64,000 nucleotides of DNA from Kitasatospora sp. MAP12-44 (GCF_029892095.1 NZ_JARZAE010000004.1:8680001-8744000), one strand, 5' to 3'; shown: positions 43,030 through 52,546, counted from the stretch's first letter. Notes: generated by a model not told the origin, from the letters alone. Made by a program: numbers and translations.

Positions 43030-43049
43030 ACGGGTGAAGGCCCGAACCC
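43012..43049. terminator. strong 18-bp-stem hairpin
   Basis: GTGGGTTCGGGCCTTCAC (43012-43029) and GTGAAGGCCCGAACCCAC (43032-43049) are exact complements around two G. This is a very stable hairpin and could terminate transcription from either side. It lies at the junction of the interrupted gene and an IS5 remnant. Confidence 0.7.
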
Positions 43050-43062
43050 ACCCCGGGACGGT

Positions 43063-43846
43063 TCACGCTCGCCGCCGGGCCAGCCGGCGGTTCATGAGCA
43101 TCGTCATCGACCACAGCACCATCTGCTCATGCACGGCGCGCAGCGTCTCGTAGTCGCGCACCAGGCGCCGCGAGCGCATCAGCCAGCTCAGCGTGCGTTC
43201 CACCACCCAGCGTCTGGGCAGCACCACGAACCCCGAGGCGTCGTCGCTGCGCTTGACGATCTCCAGAGCGAGCCCCAGTTGCTGCTTCGCCCAGCTGACC
43301 AGGCGACCCGCGTAGCCGCCGTCGGCCCACACCAGGACGATCCTGCGATAGCGGGCCCGGACACGTTCCAGCAGCGGCATCGCGGCGTCCCGGTCCGTCA
43401 CGTTCGCCGCGGTGACCATCACGGCCAGCCGCAGCCCCAGGCAGTCGACCACGATGTGCCGCTTGCGCCCCGGCACCTTCTTGGCCCCGTCGTAGCCGCG
43501 GGTGGCCGACGGCACCGTGGCCGCCGCCCGCAGTGACTGCGCGTCGATCACCGCCGCGGTCGGCTCTCCGGATCGCGGCCGGTCTCCTCGCGGACCAGGC
43601 CGCGCAACCGGTCGTGCAGTTCCGCGAGCAAGCCCTTCACACGCCACCGCCGCGCGAAGGCGTAGACGCGGTCCCACGCCGGGAAGTCGCCCGGCATCGC
43701 TCGCCAGGTGATGCCGCCCGCCACCAGATAGCGAACAGTGTCCAACATCTGTCGGTAGCAGTACCCCTCCGCTGCCCGCCCCGCCCCTCCAGCCACAGTG
43801 GCACCGGCAGACAGTCGCGCACGAGGGCCCATTCCGCGTCCGTCAT
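43063..43846 (-). pseudogene. IS5-family transposase, twice frameshifted
   Basis: Start ATG at 43846: MTDAEWALVRDCLPVPLWLE in one frame, then EGYCYRQMLDTVRYLVAGGI, TWRAMPGDFPAWDRVYAFAR and LLAELHDRLRGLVREETGRD in a second, then AAVIDAQSLRAAATVPSATR (first Asp), GAKKVPGRKRHIVVDCLGLR, VLVWADGGYAGRLVSW and RWVVERTLSWLMRSRRLVRD (Glu) in a third. The shifts map near 43785 and 43565-43590. Related to the fragment at 3.7-4.2 kb. Dead as read. Confidence 0.85.
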
Positions 43847-44442
43847 GTCCGACGGACAGCGCGGTGCACGTCCAGGGCGATCACCTGCGTTCCCGAACCG
43901 GTGAGCGACGCAATCACACGATGGGGCAGCCCAGTTGGACTCCACCCACACGAGAGCGTAAGACTGCAACAACAGGGCCTCCTGGTGCGCTCCGGCTTCG
44001 ACAACCATGAGCTGAACCGGAGGCCCTGCCTTCATGCGCGCACAAGCGAGAGATCGCCCGACAGAGTCGCCACACTCGAACCGATGCCCACCATGATCGG
44101 TACGACAGCAGCGTCTCATGCCAAAGGGATCATCGGCCGGCGTCGCGAGGCTTGATGCACTGCTGCCGCATCTGACGGCCGTTGCCGTCGAAGGCGTCCA
44201 GGTCATCGGTGCGGGGACTGGCGCGTTTCACAGCGGGACGCTCCGAGGGGGCGGGATGGGAGCCGGGTGGGGCTTGGTGACAGGAAGATCACACGCCGAC
44301 CGGCCGCGCCCCCGCCGCCCCGCGCGGGCGTCACCCGTCCGGGGGCGTACCACTGCGGGCGGCGCTGAGGAGCCTTCCCGCGCCGCCCACCCCGGTGGCC
44401 CGGGCGGCGGCTCGCTGCGGGTGCGGGTGTGGTGGCGGTCCG
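43847..44442. other. no complete gene; possible ISL3 transposase remnant
   Basis: About 600 bp. The only suggestive piece is a plus-strand frame near 44148-44240 reading ARLDALLPHLTAVAVEGVQV, which resembles the N-terminus of ISL3-family transposases. The rest shows nothing I can name. Confidence 0.35.
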
Positions 44443-45027
44443 TCAGGCCAGTAGGCCGATGCAGAGCATCACTGCCGCGCCGACCAGGCTGGCCGCGATG
44501 ATGATCCAGGCAGCCCGTTCAACTCTGCGTTGGGCCGGGGGCAGCGGGTACAGCGTGCGTCCGCGCATCGCGAGCGACTGCCGTTGCGCGCGCTGCCGAG
44601 CGGTGGGATGGCGTCGGGAGACGGAGGCGAAGGCCTGCAGACCGGCGCCGACGAGGACCAGCGAACCCAGTACGGCGCTCACGGTGAGTGCCGCGGCACC
44701 CCAGCCCACCGGATCCAGCACGTCGGCGCTCTCCCGCTGGCGGCTCAGCACTTTGCCGGCCGGGTACGCGCTCTCGTCGCCGTAGTACTCGTTCATCACG
44801 GTGCCGTCGTTCGAGGTGAAGGAGCCGGTGCAGTCGGTGCGGCGGCTCTTCCCCTGACCGTGGGTCTCGCAGGACTCGATGGTCAGCTTCCCCGGCTTCC
44901 CGGCGTAGCCGAGCTCGTACGGCACGCTGCTGCCGAACAGGAAGACGCCGACCAGCCCGGCCACCAGCACCAGCCAGGCTCGACAGAGCCACCCGGCGCG
45001 GCTTCTCGGCACGCGTGACAGGACCAT
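44443..45027 (-). CDS. membrane protein with extracytoplasmic loop
   Basis: 194 residues; ATG at 45027 follows GGGGGAAC. Three hydrophobic segments: about 14-34 (AWLVLVAGLVGVFLFGS), 107-128 (GWGAAALTVSAVLGSLVLVG) and 170-192 (AAWIIIAASLVGAAVMLCIG). Between the first two lies a soluble loop with Cys pairs (IESCETHGQGKSRRTDCTGS) and a Tyr/Asp-rich stretch. It resembles the general layout of DUF3592-type proteins but I cannot assign a family. No operon partner. Confidence 0.65.
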   Translation of the reverse strand: MVLSRVPRSRAGWLCRAWLVLVAGLVGVFLFGSSVPYELGYAGKPGKLTIESCETHGQGKSRRTDCTGSFTSNDGTVMNEYYGDESAYPAGKVLSRQRESADVLDPVGWGAAALTVSAVLGSLVLVGAGLQAFASVSRRHPTARQRAQRQSLAMRGRTLYPLPPAQRRVERAAWIIIAASLVGAAVMLCIGLLA

Positions 45028-45335
45028 GTTCCCCCTTTCGATCAACCGGCTTGGTACCGTACCGCGCCCGTCGCACGGGCGGGCAGCGGCCCCCGGCGAC
45101 CCCCTGGGAATCCTTGGAGCCGTGGCGCCGCGTGGGTGTCGTTCTCAAATGAGAGGTTTTCATCCTCAAAGTTGCGGGTCACGGGGTCTGGGGCGGGGGT
45201 TGGGTGCTCGTGCTGGTCGGTGGCGTGATCGGTAGCGGGATGATCGTCTGCTGCGTGGCCGCTTCGCCGGAATCGCTCTGCCGGGCCGGAGCCGCCTCGT
45301 ACTCTCCGTGCAGAGATGCGGGGGAGGGTCTGCTC

Positions 45336-45816
45336 GTGGCGGATGTGCTGGTGTGGGTGATGCAGCGTCGGGTGGTGCTGGCCGATCGTGCCGAGCGGCT
45401 GCGCAAGGAGCTTGCCGAGATCGATGCCGAGGTCGCGCGGCTGGAGGCGGCGGAGGTGGTGTTCGGGCAGTTCGCCGACGTCCAGCGGGCCGGGACAACC
45501 GACGACCCGGTCATGGCTGAGGGGTTCGAGCGGGTCACGACGTCGCCCGGGGGCGGGCGGGATGCTGCTGGTCCCGCACCGCGCGGACGGCATGGACACC
45601 AGCGCGCTGCCCGCGGACTACCAGGCGATCATGAAGATCGTGACGGCGGCGTCGGACCCGGTTCCGGCCAAGAACGTCAGCGTCAAGCTCGGCAAGGGCA
45701 CTGGACCCGGGCAGGTCGAGCCGGTCCGCGACAAGCTCAAGCGTCTGGCCGACCGGGGCTGGCTGCACCGCACCCCCGCCGGCCGTTTCACCGCCCTGCC
45801 CCTGCCTTCCGTATGA
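45336..45816 (+). pseudogene. coiled-coil/winged-helix IS accessory gene, copy B, frameshifted
   Basis: GTG at 45336 with GGAGGG upstream. First frame: VADVLVWVMQRRVVLADRAE, then RLRKELAEIDAEVARLEAAE (a clear coiled coil). The frame changes near 45550-45570 and the winged-helix part follows in another: SALPADYQAIMKIVTAASDP, VPAKNVSVKLGKG, VRDKLKRLADRGWLHRTPAG. A single indel explains it. Same design as the genes at 4.1, 53.2 and 63.3 kb. Confidence 0.7.
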
Positions 45817-45874
45817 CCGGTCCCGGCTGGATTTCTGCGTAACGAACGGACCCCCAGCGGTAGTTGGGGATTCC

Positions 45875-46035
45875 ATGCGAAAGAAGTCCAGTCCCGCCGA
45901 GAGCCCTGACGGCCTTGTCCACCAGTGCCGCCTGGAGCTGTCCAGCGCCACCTTGGATCTGGTCTGCGGCCTGATCCGCGGCCATCTGAAGAAGATCGGC
46001 TCGCGCTGGCGCAAGCTCCCGTCCGGCAGACCGGC
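45875..46035 (+). pseudogene. DDE transposase N-terminal fragment, copy B
   Basis: ATG at 45875; LVHQCRLELSSATLDLVCGL and IRGHLKKIGSRWRKLPSGR correspond to the N-terminus of the IS5-related transposase that follows this accessory gene (compare 53.8 kb). It is cut after about 54 codons. Confidence 0.75.
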
Positions 46036-46248
46036 TGATGCCAAGTCATGCCCAATGGGAAGCCTCACGGCAGGCAGGCAGGGACGGCCGCGGTGCCGCA
46101 GTCGCGCCACCTGGTTGCGTGGGTGCGGATCTGGAAGGGGTCGGGCCACTTTCGGGTGATCTTGCCGGTTGTGTCGTGTCCTTGGCGAGGCGGTGCGGGT
46201 TGGCCCGAGTGTTTCCGACTTCCTGCTCCCAACGTCGATGGAGTTCCC

Positions 46249-48078
46249 GTGGATCTGTCCACCAGTCAGCCGACCCCCGCATCCGGTCCAGGACGGCCGT
46301 CGCGGCGTGCCGTGCTCGGTTCGGCGGCCGCCGTCGCGGTGGTTGCGGGAGGCGCCGGCTTCGTCGGCGGCTCCCCGGCACAGGCTGCCGCCGCAACCGC
46401 CGGGGGAGGGGCGGACGAGGGTCAGGCCCGCGACCTGGCGCGCAAGATGCTGCTGGTCGGCGACGACGAGCAGCGGGACCTGAAGCTGGACTATCTGAAG
46501 ATCCTGATCGATGGCCGGATGCCGGCCCGGGCGGCTCGCAAGAAGGTCCTGGTCGTCGGCGCGGGCGTCGCCGGCATGGCGGCCGCCGGGCTCCTCAAGC
46601 AGGCCGGCCACGAGGTGGTCGTCATCGAGGCCAACGCCAGCCGGGTCGGCGGCCGGGTCAAGACCTTCCGCGGGATCTTCGAGGACAAGGCGCTGCACGC
46701 CGAGGCCGGCGCGATGCGCCTACCCGACTTCCACCCGCTGGTCCTGGCACTGGCCGACAAGCTCGGCCTCAAGCGCCGCCTCTTCTACAACGTCGACGTG
46801 ACCCCGGGCGCGAGCGCGAGCGGCGACGTCCCGCCCGTCTCCTACCGCTCCTTCACCGGCGAGATGTGGAGCAACGGCGACAGCGCGCAGCAGCGCGCCC
46901 CGTTCACGCCGCCCACCGCCAACTTCCGCACCAAGATCTCCGTCAACGGCGCCCAGAGCACCCGCGCCTCCTACGCCCAGTCACCGCGTGCCGTCAACGC
47001 CACCTTCGGCACCGCCCTGACCAGCACCACCTCGGCCGCCGTCGACCAGGCCTTCACGGGCGTCACCGTCCCCGACGGCCCGATTGCCGACCGGCTCGCC
47101 GCCTGGTCCACCATCTTCCAGAAGTACGACGGCCACTCCACCCACCGCTACCTCGTCGAGGAGGCCGGCTGGGACCTGCCCACCGTCCAGGCGGTCGGCA
47201 CCCTGGAGAACATGACCTCCCGCCTCCACTACTCCCTCATCCCCACCCTCATCGACCACGCCGTCATCAGCCCCACCAACCGCTACTGGGAGCTGGAGGG
47301 CGGCACCGACACCCTCACCCAGGCGATGGCCGCCCCCCTCCAGGGCGAACTGCGCCTGGGTCGGCGGATGACCCGCCTGGTGCAGACCGACACCGGCGTC
47401 CGGATCGAGACCACCGCCGAGAGCGGCGACGAGGAGTCCTGCGACGGCGCCCCCACCGACCCCACCGAGGTCTTCGAAGGCGACTACGCCATCGTCACCG
47501 TCCCGTTCAGCGCCCTGCGCTTCTGCGACATCCAGCCTCTGATGTCCTACCCCAAGCGCCGCGCCGTCACCGAACTCCACTACGACTCCGCCACCAAGGT
47601 CCTCCTGGAGTTCAAGACCCGCTTCTGGGAGAACGGACCGAACGGCTTCACCGGCGGCGGCTGCGTCGCAGACAGCGCCAGCCGCTTCACCTACTTCCCC
47701 TCCCACGCCCCCGACGGCTCCCCGGGCGGCGTCGTCCTGGCCGCCTACACCTGGTCCGACGACGCCATGCGCTGGGACTCCCTCACCCCCGGCGAACGCT
47801 ACGCCTTCGCCCTGAACGACATGGAACGCCTCTTCGGCCCCAAGGTCCGCACCGAGTTCACCGGCGTCGGCGCCACCCAGTCCTGGGCCCGCGCCCGCTA
47901 CGCGCTGGGCGAGGCCGTCATGTTCACCCCCGGCCAGCTCCACGAACTCCACCCCGCCACCCGGACGGTGGAAGGCCGGGTGCACTTCGCCGGCGAACAC
48001 ACCAGCCTCAAGCCCGCCTGGATCGAAGGGGCGCTGGAGTCCGCGGTCCGCGCCTTCCTGGAAGTCCACCCCCGCTGA
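46249..48078 (+). CDS. Tat-exported flavin amine oxidase, L-amino-acid/L-glutamate oxidase-like
   Basis: 609 residues from GTG at 46249 (GGAG seven bases upstream; longer in-frame starts enter IS sequence). Twin-arginine signal PSRRAVLGSAAAVAVVAGGA at about 18-45 predicts export of the folded, FAD-loaded enzyme. The FAD motif KVLVVGAGVAGMAAAGLLKQ is near 100, followed by VIEANASRVGGRVKTF and LHAEAGAMRLPDFHPLVLAL; the C-terminus has VHFAGEHTSLKPAWIEGALE. Motif order and wording closely follow Streptomyces L-glutamate oxidase. It would deaminate an amino acid to the keto acid with release of H2O2 and ammonia outside the cell. No operon partner; substrate uncertain. Confidence 0.9.
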   Translation: MDLSTSQPTPASGPGRPSRRAVLGSAAAVAVVAGGAGFVGGSPAQAAAATAGGGADEGQARDLARKMLLVGDDEQRDLKLDYLKILIDGRMPARAARKKVLVVGAGVAGMAAAGLLKQAGHEVVVIEANASRVGGRVKTFRGIFEDKALHAEAGAMRLPDFHPLVLALADKLGLKRRLFYNVDVTPGASASGDVPPVSYRSFTGEMWSNGDSAQQRAPFTPPTANFRTKISVNGAQSTRASYAQSPRAVNATFGTALTSTTSAAVDQAFTGVTVPDGPIADRLAAWSTIFQKYDGHSTHRYLVEEAGWDLPTVQAVGTLENMTSRLHYSLIPTLIDHAVISPTNRYWELEGGTDTLTQAMAAPLQGELRLGRRMTRLVQTDTGVRIETTAESGDEESCDGAPTDPTEVFEGDYAIVTVPFSALRFCDIQPLMSYPKRRAVTELHYDSATKVLLEFKTRFWENGPNGFTGGGCVADSASRFTYFPSHAPDGSPGGVVLAAYTWSDDAMRWDSLTPGERYAFALNDMERLFGPKVRTEFTGVGATQSWARARYALGEAVMFTPGQLHELHPATRTVEGRVHFAGEHTSLKPAWIEGALESAVRAFLEVHPR

Positions 48079-48607
48079 CCCCCGCTGACCCCGGGTGTCC
48101 GCCCCACCCCACGAGGAACGGGGCGGACACCCCCGCCACCAGCACGGCGGCCAGCCGCCCGGCGCCACATCCACGCTCCCGCCCGCCGACGCACGTGCCC
48201 CGCTGCCCGCAGCGCCCTGCGGTCCTGCAAGAGTTCCCGGAAGCCCGGGACGTACCGCGCTGCCGCCCGCAACTGCCAGACCAGCACCAGGCCGTGCCCT
48301 CCCGCGCCGCCGCCCGTTGATCCGGCCGAGCGCCCCCACCAGGGCGCGGCGCGGCACCGCCCGCGCACCGGCCCGGAACGCACACCCCCCACGGCCCGGG
48401 CCCCGCGCGGCGAGCCCGCCTCGGGGCGGCCGGACGTACACACCGGCCGCCCCGGCACCCATCCGCGCCGCGAAGGGCGCCTCCACCAGCGGCACCTGGA
48501 ATGCTGCCGCGCATGGACGAGGACGACGAACTGCTCCGCAGCCGGCGTCTACGGCTTGTTGGCTGCCCAAGAGCACGACAGCACTGGCATCGGCAACCCA
48601 GCAGCGG
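48079..48607. other. intergenic, no convincing gene
   Basis: 529 bp of GC-rich sequence. Long frames on both strands are Arg/Pro/Ala-rich products of codon bias and show no motif. Confidence 0.5.
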
Positions 48608-49051
48608 TCAGATAGGCGTGCTCTCATGGGCGGCGGTTCGGGCGGTGTCCCAGCGGTGGGTCGTCCACGCTCGACGAAGCAGGCTCCGGCCGATGATGAT
48701 CGTATCGGCGAGGTCAAAGTAGGCGTCGATGACCGCGGTTCGGCGTTCGTAGCAGCGGGCGAGCCGGTGGAAGGCGTTCTGCCAGGCGTGGGTACGCTCG
48801 ATGTGCCACCGCTGGCTTGCCTGGATCGGCGCCTTCTCGCCCTTGTGCGCGATGCGGCCGCGCAGACCGCGCGCGGCGAGTTCGGCGCGGGTCTTGTCCG
48901 AGTCGTAGCCGGCGTCCAGGTGCACAGTGATGTTGTCGGGCAACGGCCCAAGGCTCTCCAGCCGGTCCAGGGTGGGAGCGAGTAGCGGAGAGTCGTGGCG
49001 GTTCGCTCCGGCCAGGACCGATCTTGTTTCTGCATAGCCCGTGTCCCGCAA
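48608..49051 (-). pseudogene. IS5-type DDE transposase, C-terminal fragment
   Basis: It reads SVLAGANRHDSPLLAPTLDR, DNITVHLDAGYDSDKTRAEL with an Asp, RIAHKGEKAPIQASQRWHIE, RTHAWQNAFHRLARCYERRT with the Glu region, and SLLRRAWTTHRWDTARTA. The N-terminal half is missing; upstream (49052-49130) is unrelated. No IS ends were found beside it. Confidence 0.85.
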
Positions 49052-49137
49052 ATGCTGTGTGGTGCTGACCGAGGTTGATCATAGGGGCCTGACACGAACA
49101 TGACGGATGATCACACAAGGGCGGCCGCCCGGGTGGG

Positions 49138-50172
49138 TCAGCGGTAGGTCGGGAGTCCCGGGTGGGTGGAGATCAGGGTGGGGGCGGCCGAGCCGTCGGC
49201 GGGGAGGGTGGCGATGCCGTCGGGTGTACGGGCGGCGACGGTGGCGCCGTCCGGGGATATCGCCGGTTCGGTGTAGTCGACGGTCGCGTTCGGAGTGAGG
49301 TCCTTGGCGGGTGCCTGGCCTTCCAGGCGCAGCAAGAAGATGTGGTCGTGCCCGCCGACCGAGCGGACGAAAGCCACCTCGTTCTCGTTGGCGCAGAGCA
49401 TCGGCTCGGAGCCGGCGGTGAGCACGGTGCCCTGACCGTCGTTCCAGTCGGTGCGCTCGTAGATGTCGCCGGTCTGCGAGTTGGCGTGGACGGCGAGGCC
49501 GTTCAGACCGTGGCTGCTCGGCCAGGTGTTGGCGGTCTGTGGCAGCTCGGGTTCTTGGTACCCGGGGACCAGGTGCGGTGTGCCAGGGGTGCCGTCGACG
49601 GCGTCGGCCGGGACGTTCTCCAGGGTGCTGACGCCGCCCGCACTGGACGCGAACCAGATGAACTGGCCGTCGGCTGTGAACTCCCAGGCCGGGTGGGACC
49701 AGGTCTGCCCGGCGACGTGCTTGGCGACGACCACCCGCCCGCTGCCGTCAGGCTTGGCGGTGGCCAGGTCGCCGTCGCCGTCGATGAAGGCGGCCCTGCT
49801 GCCGTCCGGGGACCAGGTGAGGTCACGGACGGCGGTGCCGAAGTCCACCGAGGTGCCGTTCATCAGGACGTCCCGGGTGCCGTTGCTGATGGTCAGCTTG
49901 CTGTTCGCGGTGCCGTTCATGGCCGGGGGAGTGGTGTGGGTGCTCCGGGCTGTGGAGGGGGTGGCGAGGGTCGGGTTCGTGGGGGTGGCGAGGGTCGGGT
50001 TCGTGGGGGCGGACGGGTCGGTGGGGGCGGTCGGCGCGGAGGAAGCGGTGGACGGCATGGCCTTGGTGGCGTCGGCCGGGCCGCACCCCGTGAGCAGGAG
50101 CGCGGTGCCGGTGACGGCGAAGGTGAGGACGACGGCGGCGGAGGTGGCGCGGCGAGGAGTGCGAGCGGGCAT
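49138..50172 (-). CDS. lipoprotein with PD40/WD40-like beta-propeller
   Basis: 344 residues after GAGGGGAA. A lipobox LLLTGC puts the lipidated Cys at 30. A Thr/Pro/Ala linker of repeated TNPTLATP units follows, then a propeller with the PD40 signatures LTWSPDGSRAAFIDGDGDLA, WEFTADGQFIWFASSAGGVS and EPAISPDGATVAARTPDGIA. It should sit on the outer face of the membrane and resembles the TolB-like propeller proteins of actinomycetes; ligand unknown. Monocistronic. Confidence 0.85.
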   Translation of the reverse strand: MPARTPRRATSAAVVLTFAVTGTALLLTGCGPADATKAMPSTASSAPTAPTDPSAPTNPTLATPTNPTLATPSTARSTHTTPPAMNGTANSKLTISNGTRDVLMNGTSVDFGTAVRDLTWSPDGSRAAFIDGDGDLATAKPDGSGRVVVAKHVAGQTWSHPAWEFTADGQFIWFASSAGGVSTLENVPADAVDGTPGTPHLVPGYQEPELPQTANTWPSSHGLNGLAVHANSQTGDIYERTDWNDGQGTVLTAGSEPMLCANENEVAFVRSVGGHDHIFLLRLEGQAPAKDLTPNATVDYTEPAISPDGATVAARTPDGIATLPADGSAAPTLISTHPGLPTYR

Positions 50173-50402
50173 GAGGGTTCCCCTCGGAACGGTGTTCGAC
50201 AGTGGGAAAAGCTTGCCCCGCAGGCGTCCTGGCCTGATGCGGTGGCCGTCACAGGCTTGAAACAGGGAACTGCGACCCCGAAACGACGAAGGCTCCGACC
50301 GCGGTCTTGGGTTCTAACGGTCGGGGCCTGGGCGTCAGTTGGTCGCAAGCTCCACTGCTCGTCCGCGACTCCGGAGGAGGACGTCGCCAGGCACGAGCGG
50401 CG

Positions 50403-50640
50403 TCAGCGCGTCGGCGCGTACGGGCGCATCATCTCGTTGTCCTCGTGGTCGATGATGTGGCAGTGCCAGACGTAGCCCGGTCCTTCGGTGGGGTCGAAGG
50501 GGAAGCGGTTCTCGCCCGGTGCCACGGCGTCCACCCCGGTCGTGCTGGGCGCCCAGCGGGCGATCAGCCTGGTCACCTGTCCCGGATAGGTGAGTCCCGG
50601 GGTCAAGATCCAACCAACCTCGGAGCGGCTGACGTGAGCC
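50403..50640 (-). pseudogene. multicopper oxidase, C-terminal fragment
   Basis: The frame reads TPGLTYPGQVTRLIARWAPS, then FPFDPTEGPGYVWHCHIIDH and EDNEMMRPYAP. The HCH-IIDHEDNEMM segment supplies type 1, 2 and 3 copper ligands in bilirubin-oxidase- and phenoxazinone-synthase-like enzymes. The first three quarters of the protein are absent. Confidence 0.85.
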
Positions 50641-50732
50641 GGCTGCTACGGTCGCGTGGGGCAGCGTCGGCACGATTTCCAGCGATCACCGACCGATCAG
50701 CCGAGTGACATCGGCCCAACAGGCGAGGGGCT

Positions 50733-50942
50733 GTGGTGACGCCGCACGACGTAGAGACCGCGGAGGGCTGGAGCGACGCTTATGAACCACGCGCAGCCAA
50801 GACGCCCAAGGGCGACTTCCGACAACTCCTGGGCCTCTTGATCGGCCCACTCTTCGTCATCGTGGGCATCGTGGGCAGCTTCGACTACTGGGCCGCGCGG
50901 CTGCACTTCAGCGATGCTCGCCGGGTTTCCGCAGTCGTCACC
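50733..50942 (+). pseudogene. two-TM membrane protein, N-terminal part, interrupted by IS3
   Basis: GTG at 50733 after GAGGGG. It reads GWSDAYEPRAAKTPKGDFRQ, a TM segment LLGLLIGPLFVIVGIVGSFD, then AARLHFSDARRVSAVVT, and is split by the IS3 element after ACC (50940-50942). Joined to the part at 52547 it gives one continuous frame of about 173 residues. Confidence 0.85.
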
Positions 50943-51019
50943 CCCTCTCTGGCAAAGTGAGACAAGTCAGGCATACTGGATGATTCATTGAGTCGAGGGC
51001 GGAGAAGGAGTAGTCCCAG

Positions 51020-51424
51020 GTGGCCAGCACCGACGACCACGGGGTCCCGAATCCGCAGGTGGAACCACGTTCGACGAACCGCCGGTTCTCGGCGGCGTAC
51101 AAGCAGAGGATCCTGGCCGAGTACGAGCGGCTGGACAAGCAGGGCAAGGGCGCGCTGTTGCGCCGGGAGGGCCTGTACTCGTCGCTGATCGCGGCGTGGA
51201 AGTCGCAGCGCGACACCGGGGCCGCGACGGCACTGGCCGCACCGGCGGGCAGGCCGAAGGCCGACCCCCGCGACAAGGAGATCGCCAAGCTCAGGAATGA
51301 AGTTGCCCGACTGGAGAAGGAGTTGGGCAACGCCCGCACCGTGATCGAGGTGCAGGGAAAACTCTCCGCGCTGCTGGACCAGCTCGCCACGGGCAGCGCG
51401 ACGGACAACGGCGAGACGAAGTAG
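51020..51424 (+). CDS. IS3 transposase orfA, copy 2
   Basis: 134 residues from GTG at 51020 with GGAGTAG upstream. Same HTH plus coiled-coil protein as copy 1 (RRFSAAYKQRILAEYERLDK; IAKLRNEVARLEKELGNART). Ends two bases before orfB. Confidence 0.9.
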   Translation: MASTDDHGVPNPQVEPRSTNRRFSAAYKQRILAEYERLDKQGKGALLRREGLYSSLIAAWKSQRDTGAATALAAPAGRPKADPRDKEIAKLRNEVARLEKELGNARTVIEVQGKLSALLDQLATGSATDNGETK

Positions 51425-51426
51425 CC

Positions 51427-52506
51427 ATGGCCGGGCGCCGTCTGACAGGGACGGCCGGAACGGTTTTCGAGGACGCTCGCACGTCTGCCCTGGAGAAGCT
51501 GTCCGGCGTGGTCGGGCGGGTGCGGGCCTGCGCGGCGCTGGGCGTCAACCGGGCGACCTGGTATCGCCATCATCGCAAATCACCGCCTCTGCCGAGGCCC
51601 GCGCGCGAGCGCCGGCCGCATCCGAAGGCGCTGTCGCCCGCCGAGCGGGAGACGGTGGTGGCCAAGCTCAACGGCGAGCGGTTCAAGGACACGGCACCGG
51701 CCGAGGTCTACGCAACGCTGCTGGACGAGGGCGTGTACCTGTGCTCGGAGTCGACGATGTACCGGATCCTTCGTGAGCGCGGCGAGGTCCGTGAGCGGCG
51801 TCGGCAGGCCACTCACCCGCCGCGCAAGAAACCCGAGTTGATGGCCTGCGCGCCGAACCGGGTGTGGTCGTGGGACGTGACCAAGCTGCGAGGTCCGGAC
51901 AAGCGGGTCTTCTATTTCCTCTACACGATGATCGACATCTACTCCCGCTACACGGTGGGCTGGATGGTCACCACGTGCGAGAGCGAGGACCTCGCGAGGC
52001 ACTTCATCGAGGACACCGTCGGCAAACAGGGCGTTGACAGGGGTGAGTTGACGATCCATTCGGACCGGGGAGCGATCCAGACCGCCAAGTCCGTCGCGGT
52101 CCTGATGGCCGACCTGGGTGTCACGAAGTCGCACTCCAGGCCGAAGGTCTCCAACGACAACCCTTACTCGGAGGCCCAGTACAAGACGATCAAGTATCGG
52201 CCCAACTACCCGGACCGGTTCCTTTCCCTGCCCCACGCCCGTCAGTGGTGCGCTGAGTTCTTCGACTGGTACCACCTCGACCACCGGCACAGCGGCATCG
52301 GCTATCACACTCCCTACGACGTCCACCACGGCGAAGCCGACCTCGTCCGCGAACTCCGGGCCAAGGTCCTCACCGACGCCTACAACCAGCACCCCGAGCG
52401 GTTCGTCCGCAAGCACCCCGAACCACCGGCCATACCCGAGCATGCCTGGATCAACAGGCCCGCCGACGACGAGACCGACGAGAAGGAGTTGCAGACCCAA
52501 AGTTAG
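51427..52506 (+). CDS. IS3 transposase orfB, copy 2
   Basis: 359 residues with the full integrase core: Asp in RVWSWDVTKL, Asp in IHSDRGAIQT and Glu in NDNPYSEAQYKTIKY. Its protein is identical to copy 1. As the element has intact ends and a target duplication, it is probably functional. Confidence 0.95.
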   Translation: MAGRRLTGTAGTVFEDARTSALEKLSGVVGRVRACAALGVNRATWYRHHRKSPPLPRPARERRPHPKALSPAERETVVAKLNGERFKDTAPAEVYATLLDEGVYLCSESTMYRILRERGEVRERRRQATHPPRKKPELMACAPNRVWSWDVTKLRGPDKRVFYFLYTMIDIYSRYTVGWMVTTCESEDLARHFIEDTVGKQGVDRGELTIHSDRGAIQTAKSVAVLMADLGVTKSHSRPKVSNDNPYSEAQYKTIKYRPNYPDRFLSLPHARQWCAEFFDWYHLDHRHSGIGYHTPYDVHHGEADLVRELRAKVLTDAYNQHPERFVRKHPEPPAIPEHAWINRPADDETDEKELQTQS

Positions 52507-52546
52507 GCACGATCACCTGCCTTGATCACGTTGACAGGTTCCGACC

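Larger units (their letters stand above)
45159..46035 (+). mobile_element. long-TIR IS with accessory gene, copy B (left half only)
   Basis: The left end, TTTCATC at about 45158 through GGGTTGGGTGCTCG and GCGTGATCGGTAGCGGGATG, parallels the left end at 52986 position by position with many substitutions. It is followed by the accessory gene and the first 55 codons of the transposase, then breaks near 46035 where unrelated sequence starts. No right end is present. Confidence 0.7.
50943..52543 (+). mobile_element. IS3-family element, copy 2, with ACC target duplication
   Basis: 1601 bp, same ends and coding sequence as copy 1 in inverse orientation. ACC is duplicated at 50940-50942 and 52544-52546, a normal 3-bp IS3 target duplication, so this copy arrived by ordinary transposition and the flanks have not been rearranged since. 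Confidence 0.97.

Noticed and set aside
46981..49101. 706-codon minus-strand frame across the amino-acid oxidase and IS fragment
   Set aside because: It joins antisense of the oxidase with antisense/out-of-frame transposase; Gly/Ala/Val-rich with no domain.
40333..50942. Composite transposon formed by the two IS3 copies
   Set aside because: Copy 1 has no target duplication and its outer flank is a different truncated gene, and no matching duplication spans the whole segment.
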